From Nonlabens spongiae (GTDB taxonomy: Bacteria; Bacteroidota; Bacteroidia; Flavobacteriales; Flavobacteriaceae), in contig NZ_CP019344.1 of the NCBI RefSeq assembly GCF_002117125.1, positions 992,001 to 1,056,000 on the forward strand: a stretch of 64,000 nt of DNA, in the 5' to 3' direction. How positions within the stretch are numbered: position 1 is the stretch's first letter; each line of letters starts with the position of its first letter. Below are positions 1 through 9,122 of this stretch, one piece after another. The notes under the pieces were generated by a model. That model saw nothing but the letters and a program-made list of their open reading frames with translations, was not told the DNA's origin and did no database searches. A program made the position numbers and the translations under genes.

Positions 1-108
1 ACATACGGGTTATTGACAAAATTCTTGAGATTTCTCTGCTTAACTTTTTATTACCAAATCCTTTTATAAGTTAAAAAATCGTTATTTTACGCGCTTAAAT
101 CCTAAGCG
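1..108. other. Leader region of the first gene, no clear element
   Basis: This is AT-rich sequence upstream of the large secreted protein. I see no upstream gene end, no convincing TAnnTTTG box and no terminator, so the promoter may lie here in a divergent form or to the left of the window. Confidence 0.4.
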
Positions 109-3100
109 ATGAAAAAACTTTATCCCCTATTATTTATCATATTCTTACCGGCTGTAACATTGGCTCAAGGAGAAGCCGCCTGGTGGTTTTTTGGAGAAAA
201 TGCAGTGGCTGATTTTAACGGTGGTGCTCCGATATCTAATCAAACAGGAAGTCTTAATACTTTAGAAGGTTGCTCTTCTATATCTGATTCATGTGGTAAT
301 CTACTTTTCTACAGTGATGGAGAAACCGTTTATGATAGCTCTGGCGGAATTATGCAGGGTGGAACAGGACTTTCTGGTAATCCCAGTGCGGCTCAATCAG
401 GTATCATTGTTCCAGATTTAAGGACTCCTAACCTTTACTACATCTTTACAATCTCAGGAGGAGAACGAGTAAGGTATTCACTAGTCGACATTAATGCAAA
501 CGGTGGATTAGGCGCGGTACTCAGAACAAATATACCTTTATCAAGTTCTACATCTCATGAGAAAGTAACCGCTGTCCTACATGCTGATGGGGATAAGTTT
601 TGGGTGATGACTTACAACAATAATCAATATAGGGCTTACATAGCAGCAGCAGGAGGAATTCAGGCAGGCTCAGAAGTAATTTCAAATATCAATTCTTCAC
701 TTACTGACGCTAGAGGAAGTTTGAAATTTAGTCCAGATGGGACTAAAGTTGCTAATACCTCTGTGGGTGATGGCGCTGTCGTTGCTGATTTTGATAGCTC
801 AACCGGGATAGTATCAAATCAAAGAGTGCTAGATCTAGGAAGGTATTCTAGTGCTTATGGCGTAGAGTTCAGTCCAGAATCCAATGTCCTTTACGTTGAT
901 GCGAATGAAAGTTCTGCTGGTAATACCTGTACAGTCAGTGGTGAGAGAGCGGTCTTAATGTATGACATGACCGTTCCCAATGGAAACAACAATCCTACCA
1001 CCTTATTCACTCAGGCCAGTGAATCTCGTGGAGCATTACAACTAGGTATTGATCAAAAAGTTTATGTGGCTAGATCTTGTCAACCCTTTTTAGGCGCAAT
1101 TAGCAACCCCAATGATATTGGATTGGCTACATATGATGATCAGGCGTTAAGATTGAGAACGCCTTCAGTTAGTCGAGAAGGATTACCTCCTTTCATTACT
1201 TCATTTTTTAATCCAGCATTTTATGTTAATGGAGTGGATCCAACGAACCCAAACTTCAATAACAGTTTAGACATCTGTGAGAATTCAACGGTGACATTTG
1301 AATCCATTAATAGCGATTACTGTACTAATCCTGCTCCCACTTTCTTTTGGGATTTTGGAGATGGTAATACTAGTAATCAGGAAAATCCTACGCACACATA
1401 TACTGCTCCAGGCACTTATACAGTTATATTTTCTGTAACAAATTTCAATTTTACCAAAACAGTAGAAGCAACAATAACTGTAAGAGACACATCATTTATC
1501 GCAAATGCTGTAGGTGATGTTTTTGTATTTGACAGTAATAATGATGGTAGTGAACCCAAAGACCTCTCTGTAAATGAGACTCCTCTTATTCTGGGAAGTC
1601 AGGACCCAAACATCTTTGAAGTCACCTATCACCTTACACAAAATGAAGCAGAAGCCGGTACTGCTGCACAATCGCAGCCACAAACTTTTGCCTTAGGACG
1701 TACTGAAGTGTGGGCTCGTGTGACAAATACTAACTTACCTGCTGATTCCCAATGTTATGCGGTGACTAGCTTTGATGTTATCGTTTCTCCTTTTACTGGA
1801 GCTCAACAACCTGATGACCTCATTATTTGTGATGATAATAATGATGGTTTCAATGAATTTGATTTAACGCAAACAATTAATCAAGTAACTGGTGGTGCAG
1901 GGGCACTTTTCAACGTGACCTTTCATGAAACGGAAACTCAGGCTCAGAATGGAGGAGCACAAATTCCAAACCCTGCTGACTACGATAATCAAGTAGCTTA
2001 TAACGATCGTGTTTACATAAGAATGGAGGATACACAAACTCCTCCACAACCTACTACTACCACTTTTGTTGACCTTATTGTTGCTGACACTCCAGTTGCA
2101 AATGCTGTGATGGATATGAGATACTGTGATACGGATAACGATAATTCAGAACCCGTAGATCTTGATGCTGATTTTACAGGCCAGGTTCTTAACGGTCAGA
2201 CTAATCCAGATTACAGAGTTACTTATCATCTAACACAATTACAAGCTGATGAAGATACGGATGCACTCAACACTCCTTTTGATCTTACTACTACAACCAC
2301 AATTTATGTAAGAATCGATAATGACACCCAGAACATTTGTGCTGACACCTCTCAAAGTTTTACTCTTTTCCTAGATAGAATACCTACTGCAAATACAGTA
2401 GCAGAATATAGGCTGTGCGATGACCTTTCCAATAATGGAGCGGAAAGTTTTGATTTATTCTCTAGAAATGGTGAAGTGCTGGGCAGCAATCAAGCCGCTA
2501 CTGATTTTGATATTGAATATTTTACTTCACAATCAGATGCAGATCTGGGTTCACTGAATGGTGCCATTCCTCTAGCTCAAAACTATAGCAGTGCGGGTCA
2601 AACAGTCTTTGTACGAATTGAAAATGTACTCAATAGAAATTGTTACGATACCACTTCATTTGATCTAATTGTGGATGACAGACCTTTTGCTGTAGCTCCC
2701 ACCACTGATCTTGAACTCTGTGATGACGCAAATGATGGCGTTGAGGCAATAAACCTTTCCAATTATGACACACAGGTTCTAGGAGGACAGACTAATCCAA
2801 ATTTTGATGTCAGCTACCACGCTACACAAGCAGAAGCAGATGCTGGATCCCCAGAGCTTTCTCAGCCATATGATATTGTTCTAGGTAGCAACACGATTTT
2901 TGCAAGAGTTGAAAATTCAGAGAATACAAGTTGTCCAGATACTGTTGAGTTTACGATAAATTTGAGTGCTCAAGCTATAGCTAATTCGGTGAACGATTAT
3001 CGTATCTGTGATTTAAATGGAGATGATGTAGAAATTTTTACTTTGAGCTCCAGAAATCCAGAAATTCTAGGCTCTAATCAAAACGCCAATCAATTTAACA

Positions 3101-4830
3101 TAGAATATTTTGCTGATGAAGCTGATGCTAGGTTGGGGACTTTGGGAGGCGCAACTGCCTTACCTGATAATTATCTAAGTGCCACGACAACCATTTTTGC
3201 TCGTATTGAAAATGTAGATAATCGCAACTGTGCTGCAGATCCTATTGCTATAAATCTATTTGTGGATGAAATACCAGAAATTCAACCTATAGCTACAGTT
3301 CAGGACTGTGACGATGATGGTGTTAAAGATGTAGATCTATCTTCTTATAATTCTCAGATTTTAGCAGATCCTTCTAACCCTGATTTTGATGTGACGTATC
3401 ACGCTAATCAGAATGATGCGAACACGGGTGATAGCCCTCTATCCAGCCCTTATCAAATAACTCCATCAACTCCTACCATTTATGCTAGAGTCTTTAATAT
3501 CAACAACCCACAGGGCTGTGCAGAAACAACTTCATTTAACATCGAGATCAGCCAGCGTCCAGTTGCAAATACTGTACAAGACTATGTAGAGTGCGATGAC
3601 CTTGATAACAATCTTGAAAAAGAAATTGATTTAAGCCAGTTTTATACTGAAATATTAGGTGATCAAAATCCAGCGGATTATGATATCTCTTTTTATGCAT
3701 CTTCTGATGATGCTCAAAATTCAGATGACTCCTTACCAGTATTGTATAACGTAGGGGAAAATGGTAGTCCAGAAACAATCTTTGTCAGAATAGAAGCGGT
3801 AACCTTCAGCGACTGCGCTGCTTTCACCGATTTCGAAATCACAATAACTCCACGACCAGAAGCTTTTCCAGCTCCCGATATGACTTTCTGTGATAATGAG
3901 CCATTTGATCGTTCAGAGTCATTCAATTTGGGGGATCAAGATTCTGCTATTCTATTTGGTCAGGATAATCAATTATTTAATGTGTCGTACCATGCATCAC
4001 AGAGTGACGCAAATACTGGTGCTGATCCATTACCTAAACAAGATTATTTTAACACCAGACCTAATCAGATCATCTATGCTCGTATAGAAAATGCAGCTTA
4101 TCCAGAGTTGTGTCCAGATTTTACTGAGTTCACCCTAACCGTTTTTAACCGCCCTGAAATTAGAGACCAAGGACCAATCGTGATATGTGCTGGAGTTCCA
4201 GAAACAATAGATGCAGGACCAGGTTATGCTTCTTATGAATGGTCTACTGGTGAAACGACCAGAACGATAGATGTCGTTGAGGGTGGTCAATATACGGTTA
4301 CAGTATTTAATGATGATGGTTGTGAAAGTACCGCAACCATAAGAGTACGTGAATCTGATATTGCTACAATTACAGAGGTGATCGTGGAACAATTTGAGGT
4401 GAAAAGAAATAAGATTAAAGTAATTGCAGAAGGACCGGGTAGCTATATCTATTCTCTTGACGATTTTGTGTACCAGAGCGAGCCATTATTTGATGACTTG
4501 AGACCTGGTTTCTATGAAGTCTATGTAAGAGATGAGAACGGTTGTGGAACCGTTTCAGAAGAGGTAGTTATCATAGGTGGGCCAGCATTCTTTACTCCTA
4601 ATCAAGATGGTTACAATGATACCTGGCAGATCATTGCCGGTGAAACGGTCCCAGATGCTCGTGTAAGTATCTTTGATAGATACGGTAAACTCATAACGAG
4701 TATAGCAGCTGGTAGTCAAGGTTGGGATGGAACTTTCAATGGCACTCCCCTACCTTCTACAGATTACTGGTACACTGTAGAACTTGAAGATGGTAGAAGT
4801 TTTAAAGGCCACTTTGCCTTGAAGCGATAA
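109..4830 (+). CDS. Giant T9SS type B cargo protein with PKD domain and nine repeats
   Basis: Secreted or surface-anchored protein of 1573 aa. It has a signal peptide (residues 1-19, ending LAQG) and an N-terminal region of about 360 aa containing GNLLFYSDG, typical of large flavobacterial surface proteins. A PKD domain (about 385-460, FWDFGDGNTS...HTYTAPGTY) follows. Then come nine degenerate repeats of about 100 aa (about 461-1410), with a CDDxNDG-like Asp-rich start, a YHxTQxxA or EYFxxxxDA centre and an IYARVEN-like end. The last 83 residues (about 1491-1573, FFTPNQDGYNDTW...RYGKL...GWDG) are the type B C-terminal sorting domain exported by the type IX system. The Asp-rich motifs suggest calcium binding, which is inference. 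No PorP/SprF-like gene is adjacent, although such partners often accompany type B cargo. The family call is secure; the ligand or function is unknown. Confidence 0.9.
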   Translation: MKKLYPLLFIIFLPAVTLAQGEAAWWFFGENAVADFNGGAPISNQTGSLNTLEGCSSISDSCGNLLFYSDGETVYDSSGGIMQGGTGLSGNPSAAQSGIIVPDLRTPNLYYIFTISGGERVRYSLVDINANGGLGAVLRTNIPLSSSTSHEKVTAVLHADGDKFWVMTYNNNQYRAYIAAAGGIQAGSEVISNINSSLTDARGSLKFSPDGTKVANTSVGDGAVVADFDSSTGIVSNQRVLDLGRYSSAYGVEFSPESNVLYVDANESSAGNTCTVSGERAVLMYDMTVPNGNNNPTTLFTQASESRGALQLGIDQKVYVARSCQPFLGAISNPNDIGLATYDDQALRLRTPSVSREGLPPFITSFFNPAFYVNGVDPTNPNFNNSLDICENSTVTFESINSDYCTNPAPTFFWDFGDGNTSNQENPTHTYTAPGTYTVIFSVTNFNFTKTVEATITVRDTSFIANAVGDVFVFDSNNDGSEPKDLSVNETPLILGSQDPNIFEVTYHLTQNEAEAGTAAQSQPQTFALGRTEVWARVTNTNLPADSQCYAVTSFDVIVSPFTGAQQPDDLIICDDNNDGFNEFDLTQTINQVTGGAGALFNVTFHETETQAQNGGAQIPNPADYDNQVAYNDRVYIRMEDTQTPPQPTTTTFVDLIVADTPVANAVMDMRYCDTDNDNSEPVDLDADFTGQVLNGQTNPDYRVTYHLTQLQADEDTDALNTPFDLTTTTTIYVRIDNDTQNICADTSQSFTLFLDRIPTANTVAEYRLCDDLSNNGAESFDLFSRNGEVLGSNQAATDFDIEYFTSQSDADLGSLNGAIPLAQNYSSAGQTVFVRIENVLNRNCYDTTSFDLIVDDRPFAVAPTTDLELCDDANDGVEAINLSNYDTQVLGGQTNPNFDVSYHATQAEADAGSPELSQPYDIVLGSNTIFARVENSENTSCPDTVEFTINLSAQAIANSVNDYRICDLNGDDVEIFTLSSRNPEILGSNQNANQFNIEYFADEADARLGTLGGATALPDNYLSATTTIFARIENVDNRNCAADPIAINLFVDEIPEIQPIATVQDCDDDGVKDVDLSSYNSQILADPSNPDFDVTYHANQNDANTGDSPLSSPYQITPSTPTIYARVFNINNPQGCAETTSFNIEISQRPVANTVQDYVECDDLDNNLEKEIDLSQFYTEILGDQNPADYDISFYASSDDAQNSDDSLPVLYNVGENGSPETIFVRIEAVTFSDCAAFTDFEITITPRPEAFPAPDMTFCDNEPFDRSESFNLGDQDSAILFGQDNQLFNVSYHASQSDANTGADPLPKQDYFNTRPNQIIYARIENAAYPELCPDFTEFTLTVFNRPEIRDQGPIVICAGVPETIDAGPGYASYEWSTGETTRTIDVVEGGQYTVTVFNDDGCESTATIRVRESDIATITEVIVEQFEVKRNKIKVIAEGPGSYIYSLDDFVYQSEPLFDDLRPGFYEVYVRDENGCGTVSEEVVIIGGPAFFTPNQDGYNDTWQIIAGETVPDARVSIFDRYGKLITSIAAGSQGWDGTFNGTPLPSTDYWYTVELEDGRSFKGHFALKR

Positions 4831-4848
4831 AGTCTTAGCCACGCAAAA

Positions 4849-4887
4849 ACAAAAAAGCTGTTCTGAAATTCAGAACAGCTTTTTTTA
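4849..4887. terminator. Bidirectional rho-independent terminator
   Basis: A perfect 12-bp stem (AGCTGTTCTGAA / TTCAGAACAGCT) with a one-base loop is flanked by an A-run on the left and a T-run on the right. It lies between two convergent genes and can serve both. Confidence 0.9.
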
Positions 4888-4906
4888 TTGGATCTATTTT
4901 GTAGTC

Positions 4907-5305
4907 TCACTTAGCGTTTACCATCCATTGTACTCCGTATTGATCGGTGCAACGCCCGTATTTTGCACCCCAAGACATCTCTTGCCATGGTGTATGAACG
5001 CTACCACTAGCTGATAATTTTTCAAAAGTTGCTTTACCTTCATCATCGCTATTGCAGTCTATACTCATGCACACTTTGTTTCCCTCATTGAGTGGTGTAT
5101 CTGGTGAGGCATCATAAGCCATAAACTCAAACCCCTTTCCAGCGAGCTCGGCGTGTTGCCATTTTTTTCTGTAATCTGCTGGAATATCGATTTTCTGATC
5201 TTCATAGGTTTGAACATTTTTGATCTCCCCACCAAAGATTCCCTTGTAAAAATTAAGCGCCTGTTCACAGTCACCTCTGAATGATAGATAAGATTGAATT
5301 TTCAT
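4907..5305 (-). CDS. PhnB-like VOC (glyoxalase superfamily) protein
   Basis: A 132-aa cytoplasmic protein of the PhnB/3-demethylubiquinone methyltransferase-like branch of the vicinal-oxygen-chelate superfamily. The N-terminus (YLSFRGDCEQALNFYKGIFGGE) carries the usual FYKxxFGGE signature, and the C-terminus has the WGxxYGRCTDQYGVQW motif. Length matches the family (about 130-140 aa). Members are usually annotated as glyoxalase/bleomycin-resistance-like, and the substrate cannot be deduced from sequence. It is a single gene with the shared terminator at its 3' end. Confidence 0.85.
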   Translation of the reverse strand: MKIQSYLSFRGDCEQALNFYKGIFGGEIKNVQTYEDQKIDIPADYRKKWQHAELAGKGFEFMAYDASPDTPLNEGNKVCMSIDCNSDDEGKATFEKLSASGSVHTPWQEMSWGAKYGRCTDQYGVQWMVNAK

Positions 5306-5417
5306 AGTATTTGATTTTTATTCTAAGATACACGCTCTATAAGATTATTTTCTTAAAATAGTGTGTATTGAAACGATGTTAACAGCTATAAGATACTAGT
5401 AATAATGAATAGGGTTA

Positions 5418-5433
5418 CGCTTTCGCGAAAGCG
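5418..5433. repeat. CGCTTTCGCGAAAGCG palindrome, intergenic
   Basis: Exact 16-bp palindrome in the 298-bp gap between the VOC gene and the S41 peptidase gene. The rest of that gap shows no other structure that I can support. Confidence 0.95.
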
Positions 5434-5603
5434 GAATTATCAAAATCCTAATTCTTAAATACAATCATAATATCCTTTATCCAGCTACCGAGCTTAAGTT
5501 TCAGTACGTAGGAAAATGAAAAGTCACAGACCAGTCTAGCCTGCGACCTTTAAAAAAATCTTTGCGATTTATCAAATCAGATAATGATGAATTTTAGCAA
5601 CAT

Positions 5604-6884
5604 TTACTGTGCAACCAGATCATAGTTTCTGGATTTGGATTTGATAAACTCTTGAGTCTGGGTAATCCAGTCTCTTTTTAAATCCAGCTCTATGTCAACA
5701 GATATTCCCCTTTCTTCATACTCTAGCAAGTAAGAATAATCCATATCAGTTTTCATGAAGTAAAACAAACCAGACGCTGATACTGCTGCGTTACCATAAT
5801 TACTGCCGTAAGCACAAGCTCCCCAAGAGTCACGCCCCAAAAGGGTTACGTTATCAAATTTTGTCAAGTAGTCTGCCGTGATCTCTGCGTTGCTGGCTGA
5901 GTTTTTATTAAGAAGTACAAATACCTGATTCTTCTTAGCAAATTTACGGATGAGCTTTTTCCAAGGCTTGGCCACCTTATCTGCTCCTCCAATGTTATTG
6001 CGTAGATCCACGATCAAATTTTCACTGTCTATTTTTCCTTTCACCTCATCGTAAAGCGCTCGAGACTCTGAAACATTATCAGACATTCTAGAAAAACTCC
6101 CAAGTCTCAAGTAACCGGTCTCACTATCAAGCTTTTCATAGCTGAATGTAGCAGCGTCAGAACCAACTTGGTCAAAATGATCAGGAGTTTCTAATTTTTT
6201 GAAGTTTGAGATAAAGAATCGTCCGTTTTCAAAGACTTCATTTCTCAATGCATACCAGACCTTGTGATCTGGATGAGCTAGGATAAGTTGGTAACGATTG
6301 GCTTCAATACGATCAAAGTAAGCATACACCATCCCCTTTTCCCAAACCGGAGACTCTGAGTCTAAAACGATCGCTTGGTAGGAGCCTGCATCTATCTCCG
6401 TAACTGCAACCGTTACTATTTGATTAGAATAAACACCTTGCGCGCTAGATTGATCAACCGCTTGAGCAAATGTTTTTAAAGAATCAATATTTACATCAAG
6501 TCTGGGAAGCGATTTGAAATATAAAGAGGCTTTTAAAAGCTTTAAATTTTCAGGATCTGTAAGCTTCTGACTTTTTTCTATATCAAAACCTTTCATCCTT
6601 AGTGAGGCATGTTCATCTTTTATCTGAGCTGCGAGCTGCGAGATTATTTGTAGACACTCTATAGAGCTTTCGGATCCAGAGATTTCACTTTTCAGGTTAT
6701 GAAACAAATTCTGGTAGGCTAGCTTATCCTTTTTATTAAACTGATCTTTGAATGAGATTAAGTTTTGAGATTCTTGGTAATAAAAATCAAGCTCAGCCTT
6801 GCAATCGCAAGCAACTTTTTGAGCGTTTACTAATGATAGGTTTAAAATGAAAAATAATGCGGTGTAGATGAATGTAGTTCTCAT
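5604..6884 (-). CDS. Exported S41-family (C-terminal processing type) peptidase
   Basis: Serine peptidase-like protein of about 426 aa. The upstream in-frame Met at 6905 is possible, but the Met at 6884 opens directly into a signal peptide (MRTTFIYTALFFILNLSLVNAQ), so I chose it. The C-terminal TSPc-like domain shows LIVDLRNNIGG (about residue 293) and LLNKNSASNAEITAD (about 325), where the SASxAE motif contains the expected nucleophile Ser. No PDZ domain is obvious between the signal peptide and the catalytic region, unlike classic CtpA. It probably acts in the periplasm or is secreted. The family call is good; the substrate is unknown. No terminator is visible downstream. Confidence 0.8.
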   Translation of the reverse strand: MRTTFIYTALFFILNLSLVNAQKVACDCKAELDFYYQESQNLISFKDQFNKKDKLAYQNLFHNLKSEISGSESSIECLQIISQLAAQIKDEHASLRMKGFDIEKSQKLTDPENLKLLKASLYFKSLPRLDVNIDSLKTFAQAVDQSSAQGVYSNQIVTVAVTEIDAGSYQAIVLDSESPVWEKGMVYAYFDRIEANRYQLILAHPDHKVWYALRNEVFENGRFFISNFKKLETPDHFDQVGSDAATFSYEKLDSETGYLRLGSFSRMSDNVSESRALYDEVKGKIDSENLIVDLRNNIGGADKVAKPWKKLIRKFAKKNQVFVLLNKNSASNAEITADYLTKFDNVTLLGRDSWGACAYGSNYGNAAVSASGLFYFMKTDMDYSYLLEYEERGISVDIELDLKRDWITQTQEFIKSKSRNYDLVAQ

Positions 6885-6983
6885 GGGTTTCGTTTTTAAT
6901 GACACCCCAAAAATGAAACTGCACCCTTCATCTCAAAGATTGAAATCTATGAAACGGGAAATTGTATCGATGAAATTGGTTTT

Positions 6984-7020
6984 AAAATAATAAACCCACC
7001 AGCTCAATCCAGCTGATGGG
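6984..7020 (-). terminator. Rho-independent terminator of the enoyl-CoA hydratase gene
   Basis: On the minus strand, CCCATCAGCT pairs imperfectly with AGCTGGTGGG and is followed by the T-rich tract TTTATTATTTT. It sits just downstream of the hydratase stop codon. Confidence 0.7.
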
Positions 7021-7045
7021 CATTTATATTGACAAGTTATAAAAT

Positions 7046-7798
7046 TTATTTAAACCTCTTCAAAGTCTCCTTAGTAAACTCGCTTAATACTAATCTGCCT
7101 GAAATCTTAGCTCTCTCGGCCAGCAACTCATCCCAATTTTCACAACCAGTCCAGAACATTTTCTTCATTTCTTTCATGGCCTCGGGATTGTATTGCGTTA
7201 ATGCTTTCGCGAAAGCGGAAACATGTTCATCCATCGCCTCAGTACTCTCAAAAATCTCTGCAAACAATCCGTTTTGATGCGCCCACTCAGCAGGGTAGAA
7301 TTCATTTGCATTTATGGCGATCTGGCTCATGCCACTCAATCCCAATTTGCGCTCAACTGCCGGCCCCACTACAAACGGCCCAATCCCTATATTGAGCTCA
7401 CTTAGTTTGATGGCTGCAAATTTTGTGGCAAAGCAATAATCTGTTGCACTGGCAACTCCTACTCCACCTCCTACAGTTTTTCCTTGTACGCGACCTATGA
7501 TGAACTTAGGACACTTGCGCATCGCATTGATCACATTTGCAAAACCAGAGAAAAAAACCTCACCGGTTTTCTCGTCATCTATGGCGATCAATTCCTTAAA
7601 ACTTGCACCTGCGCAAAATGTGCGATCCCCACCAGATTTTAGGATAATTACTTTACAACCGTCATCGTTGCCTGCCTTTTTGATCGCATTAGCTAGATCT
7701 GAAAGTACATTTCCTGGCAGGGAATTGTGTGCTGGATGAAAAAACTCTATGGTGGTTACCGCTTCTTGTGTTGTAGATTTTACGTAGGGTGCCGTCAT
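7046..7798 (-). CDS. Enoyl-CoA hydratase/isomerase (crotonase) family protein
   Basis: A 250-aa crotonase-fold protein acting on acyl-CoA thioesters in the cytoplasm. The first oxyanion-hole segment is TFCAGASFKEL (about 60-70) and the second is GKTVGGGVGVASATDYCFA (about 104-122). The catalytic Glu of the second position is present (KLSELNIGIGP), but the Glu that normally follows the GGG motif is Gly/Val here, so a classical two-Glu hydratase mechanism is doubtful. It could be an isomerase-type or methylglutaconyl-CoA hydratase-like member. A palindrome copy encodes SAFAKAL near residue 195. It is monocistronic, with its own terminator. PaaZ lies 7 kb away, but no paa cluster is visible. Confidence 0.85.
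   Translation of the reverse strand: MTAPYVKSTTQEAVTTIEFFHPAHNSLPGNVLSDLANAIKKAGNDDGCKVIILKSGGDRTFCAGASFKELIAIDDEKTGEVFFSGFANVINAMRKCPKFIIGRVQGKTVGGGVGVASATDYCFATKFAAIKLSELNIGIGPFVVGPAVERKLGLSGMSQIAINANEFYPAEWAHQNGLFAEIFESTEAMDEHVSAFAKALTQYNPEAMKEMKKMFWTGCENWDELLAERAKISGRLVLSEFTKETLKRFK
7203..7216. repeat. GCTTTCGCGAAAGC palindrome inside the hydratase gene
   Basis: Exact 14-bp core, read on the minus strand as AFAKA within SAFAKAL of the crotonase-family protein. Confidence 0.95.
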
Positions 7799-7831
7799 TT
7801 ATGTTAGATTTTATTATGCTCTGCAAGAAAC

Positions 7832-7864
7832 AAAAAAGCCCGATCATTTAAAAACGATCGGGCT
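7832..7864 (-). terminator. Rho-independent terminator of the OmpA lipoprotein gene
   Basis: Stem AGCCCGATC / GATCGGGCT with a 10-base AT-rich loop. On the minus strand it is followed by TTTTTTG, directly downstream of the OmpA-family stop codon. Confidence 0.9.
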
Positions 7865-7888
7865 ACTTATAAAGCTAACTTTCTTAAT

Positions 7889-8749
7889 TTACATTTTTGA
7901 CTTTGGCATTGCCTCGCTGCTGTCTAGCATGGCAAAAAATTTATCAAGATTAGGCATAATGATGATCTGAGTTCTTCTGTTCTTTGCACGGTTGTCATTA
8001 GTATCATTTGCAACTATAGGATCATAGCTACCGCGACCGGCAATGATCAACTGCTCAGATGGAATACCAAATTTTTCTTCCAGCCTACGTACAATGGCCG
8101 CACTTCTCTCCGTACTTAGATCCCAGTTATCTTTTACATAACTACCTTCCTTTACGGTACGATCATCAGTATGTCCTACGATCATAACTTCCATGGAAGG
8201 CTCTGTCTTTACCACCTTTGCAATACGTTCAAGAATAGCATCAGCATCTTTACCTACTCGGTAACTACTGTCTTTGAATAACATATCATCGTCCAGCGTC
8301 ATCATAACAACCGTACGATCTACGTTAACATTCATTCCCTCAGCGTCTTCCATACCTCCTACTCTTTGTGAAATGTTATAAGAGATCGCTACATCTAGAG
8401 AATCTTTAAGCGTTTCTGCTCCCGCAAGTCTGGATGCTGGGACATTCTTAAGCGTCTCACGCATCGTTCTCTTGTTCTTTTCAGACATGACCAGGTCACC
8501 ATCTTCTGTGCTGACCATCATACCGTCTTTATCTGACTGTAGTGAAGCGATTTTAGTATTATATCGTTCTACACGCATGTTGATCTCATTCATTTGAGAT
8601 TCCAGTTGCTCCTTCTCCATACGAGTTTTTTGAAGCGTAGAAACCGTGTTATCATACTTGGTTTCTAATTCAGTGTACTTCTTTTTTGATACGCAGCTAC
8701 CGGCTAATAGACCTGCTGCAATCACTATTGACAAAACTTTTGTTTTCAT
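7889..8749 (-). CDS. OmpA-family outer-membrane lipoprotein
   Basis: Lipoprotein of about 286 aa with a C-terminal OmpA-like peptidoglycan-binding domain, likely tethering the outer membrane to the cell wall. The start at 8749 (MKTKVLS) is preferred over the Met four codons upstream because it gives a compact signal peptide with lipobox LAGSC (Cys 19). Residues about 25-75 are a predicted coiled coil rich in Glu, Lys and Gln. The OmpA domain spans about 146-275 and includes VGHTDDRT, the LSTERSAAIVRRL helix and AGRGSYDPI...NRRTQI. Length and order fit the Bacteroidota Pal/OmpA lipoproteins. It is a single gene with a strong terminator. Confidence 0.92.
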   Translation of the reverse strand: MKTKVLSIVIAAGLLAGSCVSKKKYTELETKYDNTVSTLQKTRMEKEQLESQMNEINMRVERYNTKIASLQSDKDGMMVSTEDGDLVMSEKNKRTMRETLKNVPASRLAGAETLKDSLDVAISYNISQRVGGMEDAEGMNVNVDRTVVMMTLDDDMLFKDSSYRVGKDADAILERIAKVVKTEPSMEVMIVGHTDDRTVKEGSYVKDNWDLSTERSAAIVRRLEEKFGIPSEQLIIAGRGSYDPIVANDTNDNRAKNRRTQIIIMPNLDKFFAMLDSSEAMPKSKM

Positions 8750-8761
8750 AATGTTTATCAT

Positions 8762-9122
8762 TTGAGATATAGCAAATCAACGGATATGTTTGGTTCAAGT
8801 ATGCTACAAAAAACGTGTCATTTTGTTAAACGATGTTAAGCTGAGAATGATCGCGTTGAATTTCAATCATATAGAAAGAGTTAAATATTTTACTCCTATT
8901 GTAGCTTTTAGTATTTCCATAAGAAATGAGGTCTTATCATTTACAGAATGTTCTAAGATTCCTAAATATAGTACCTAAAGCTATCAAATAGTAATATCAA
9001 CTTTTTAATGAGCTAACAGACTGAGATAGGTTTGATATTAACTTCTATCCACAAAAAAGCCACGACCTCTTGAGTAAAAAAGATCGTGGCAATTTTTATG
9101 AAAAAATTTCTTACTGAAATTA
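8762..9122. other. Intergenic region without a supported gene
   Basis: The only element I can support here is the terminator at its right edge. A 62-codon open frame on the plus strand at 8790-8978 has no recognisable domain or ribosome binding context and was not accepted. Confidence 0.5.
9053..9092 (-). terminator. Rho-independent terminator of the DUF-type lipoprotein gene
   Basis: On the minus strand, GCCACGATCT pairs with AGGTCGTGGC (one mismatch) and is followed by TTTTTTG. It lies 30 bases beyond the lipoprotein stop codon. Confidence 0.9.

Noticed and set aside
8790-8978. 62-codon open frame on the plus strand between OmpA and lipoprotein genes
   Set aside because: No domain, no signal peptide and no promoter or ribosome binding context that I could support.
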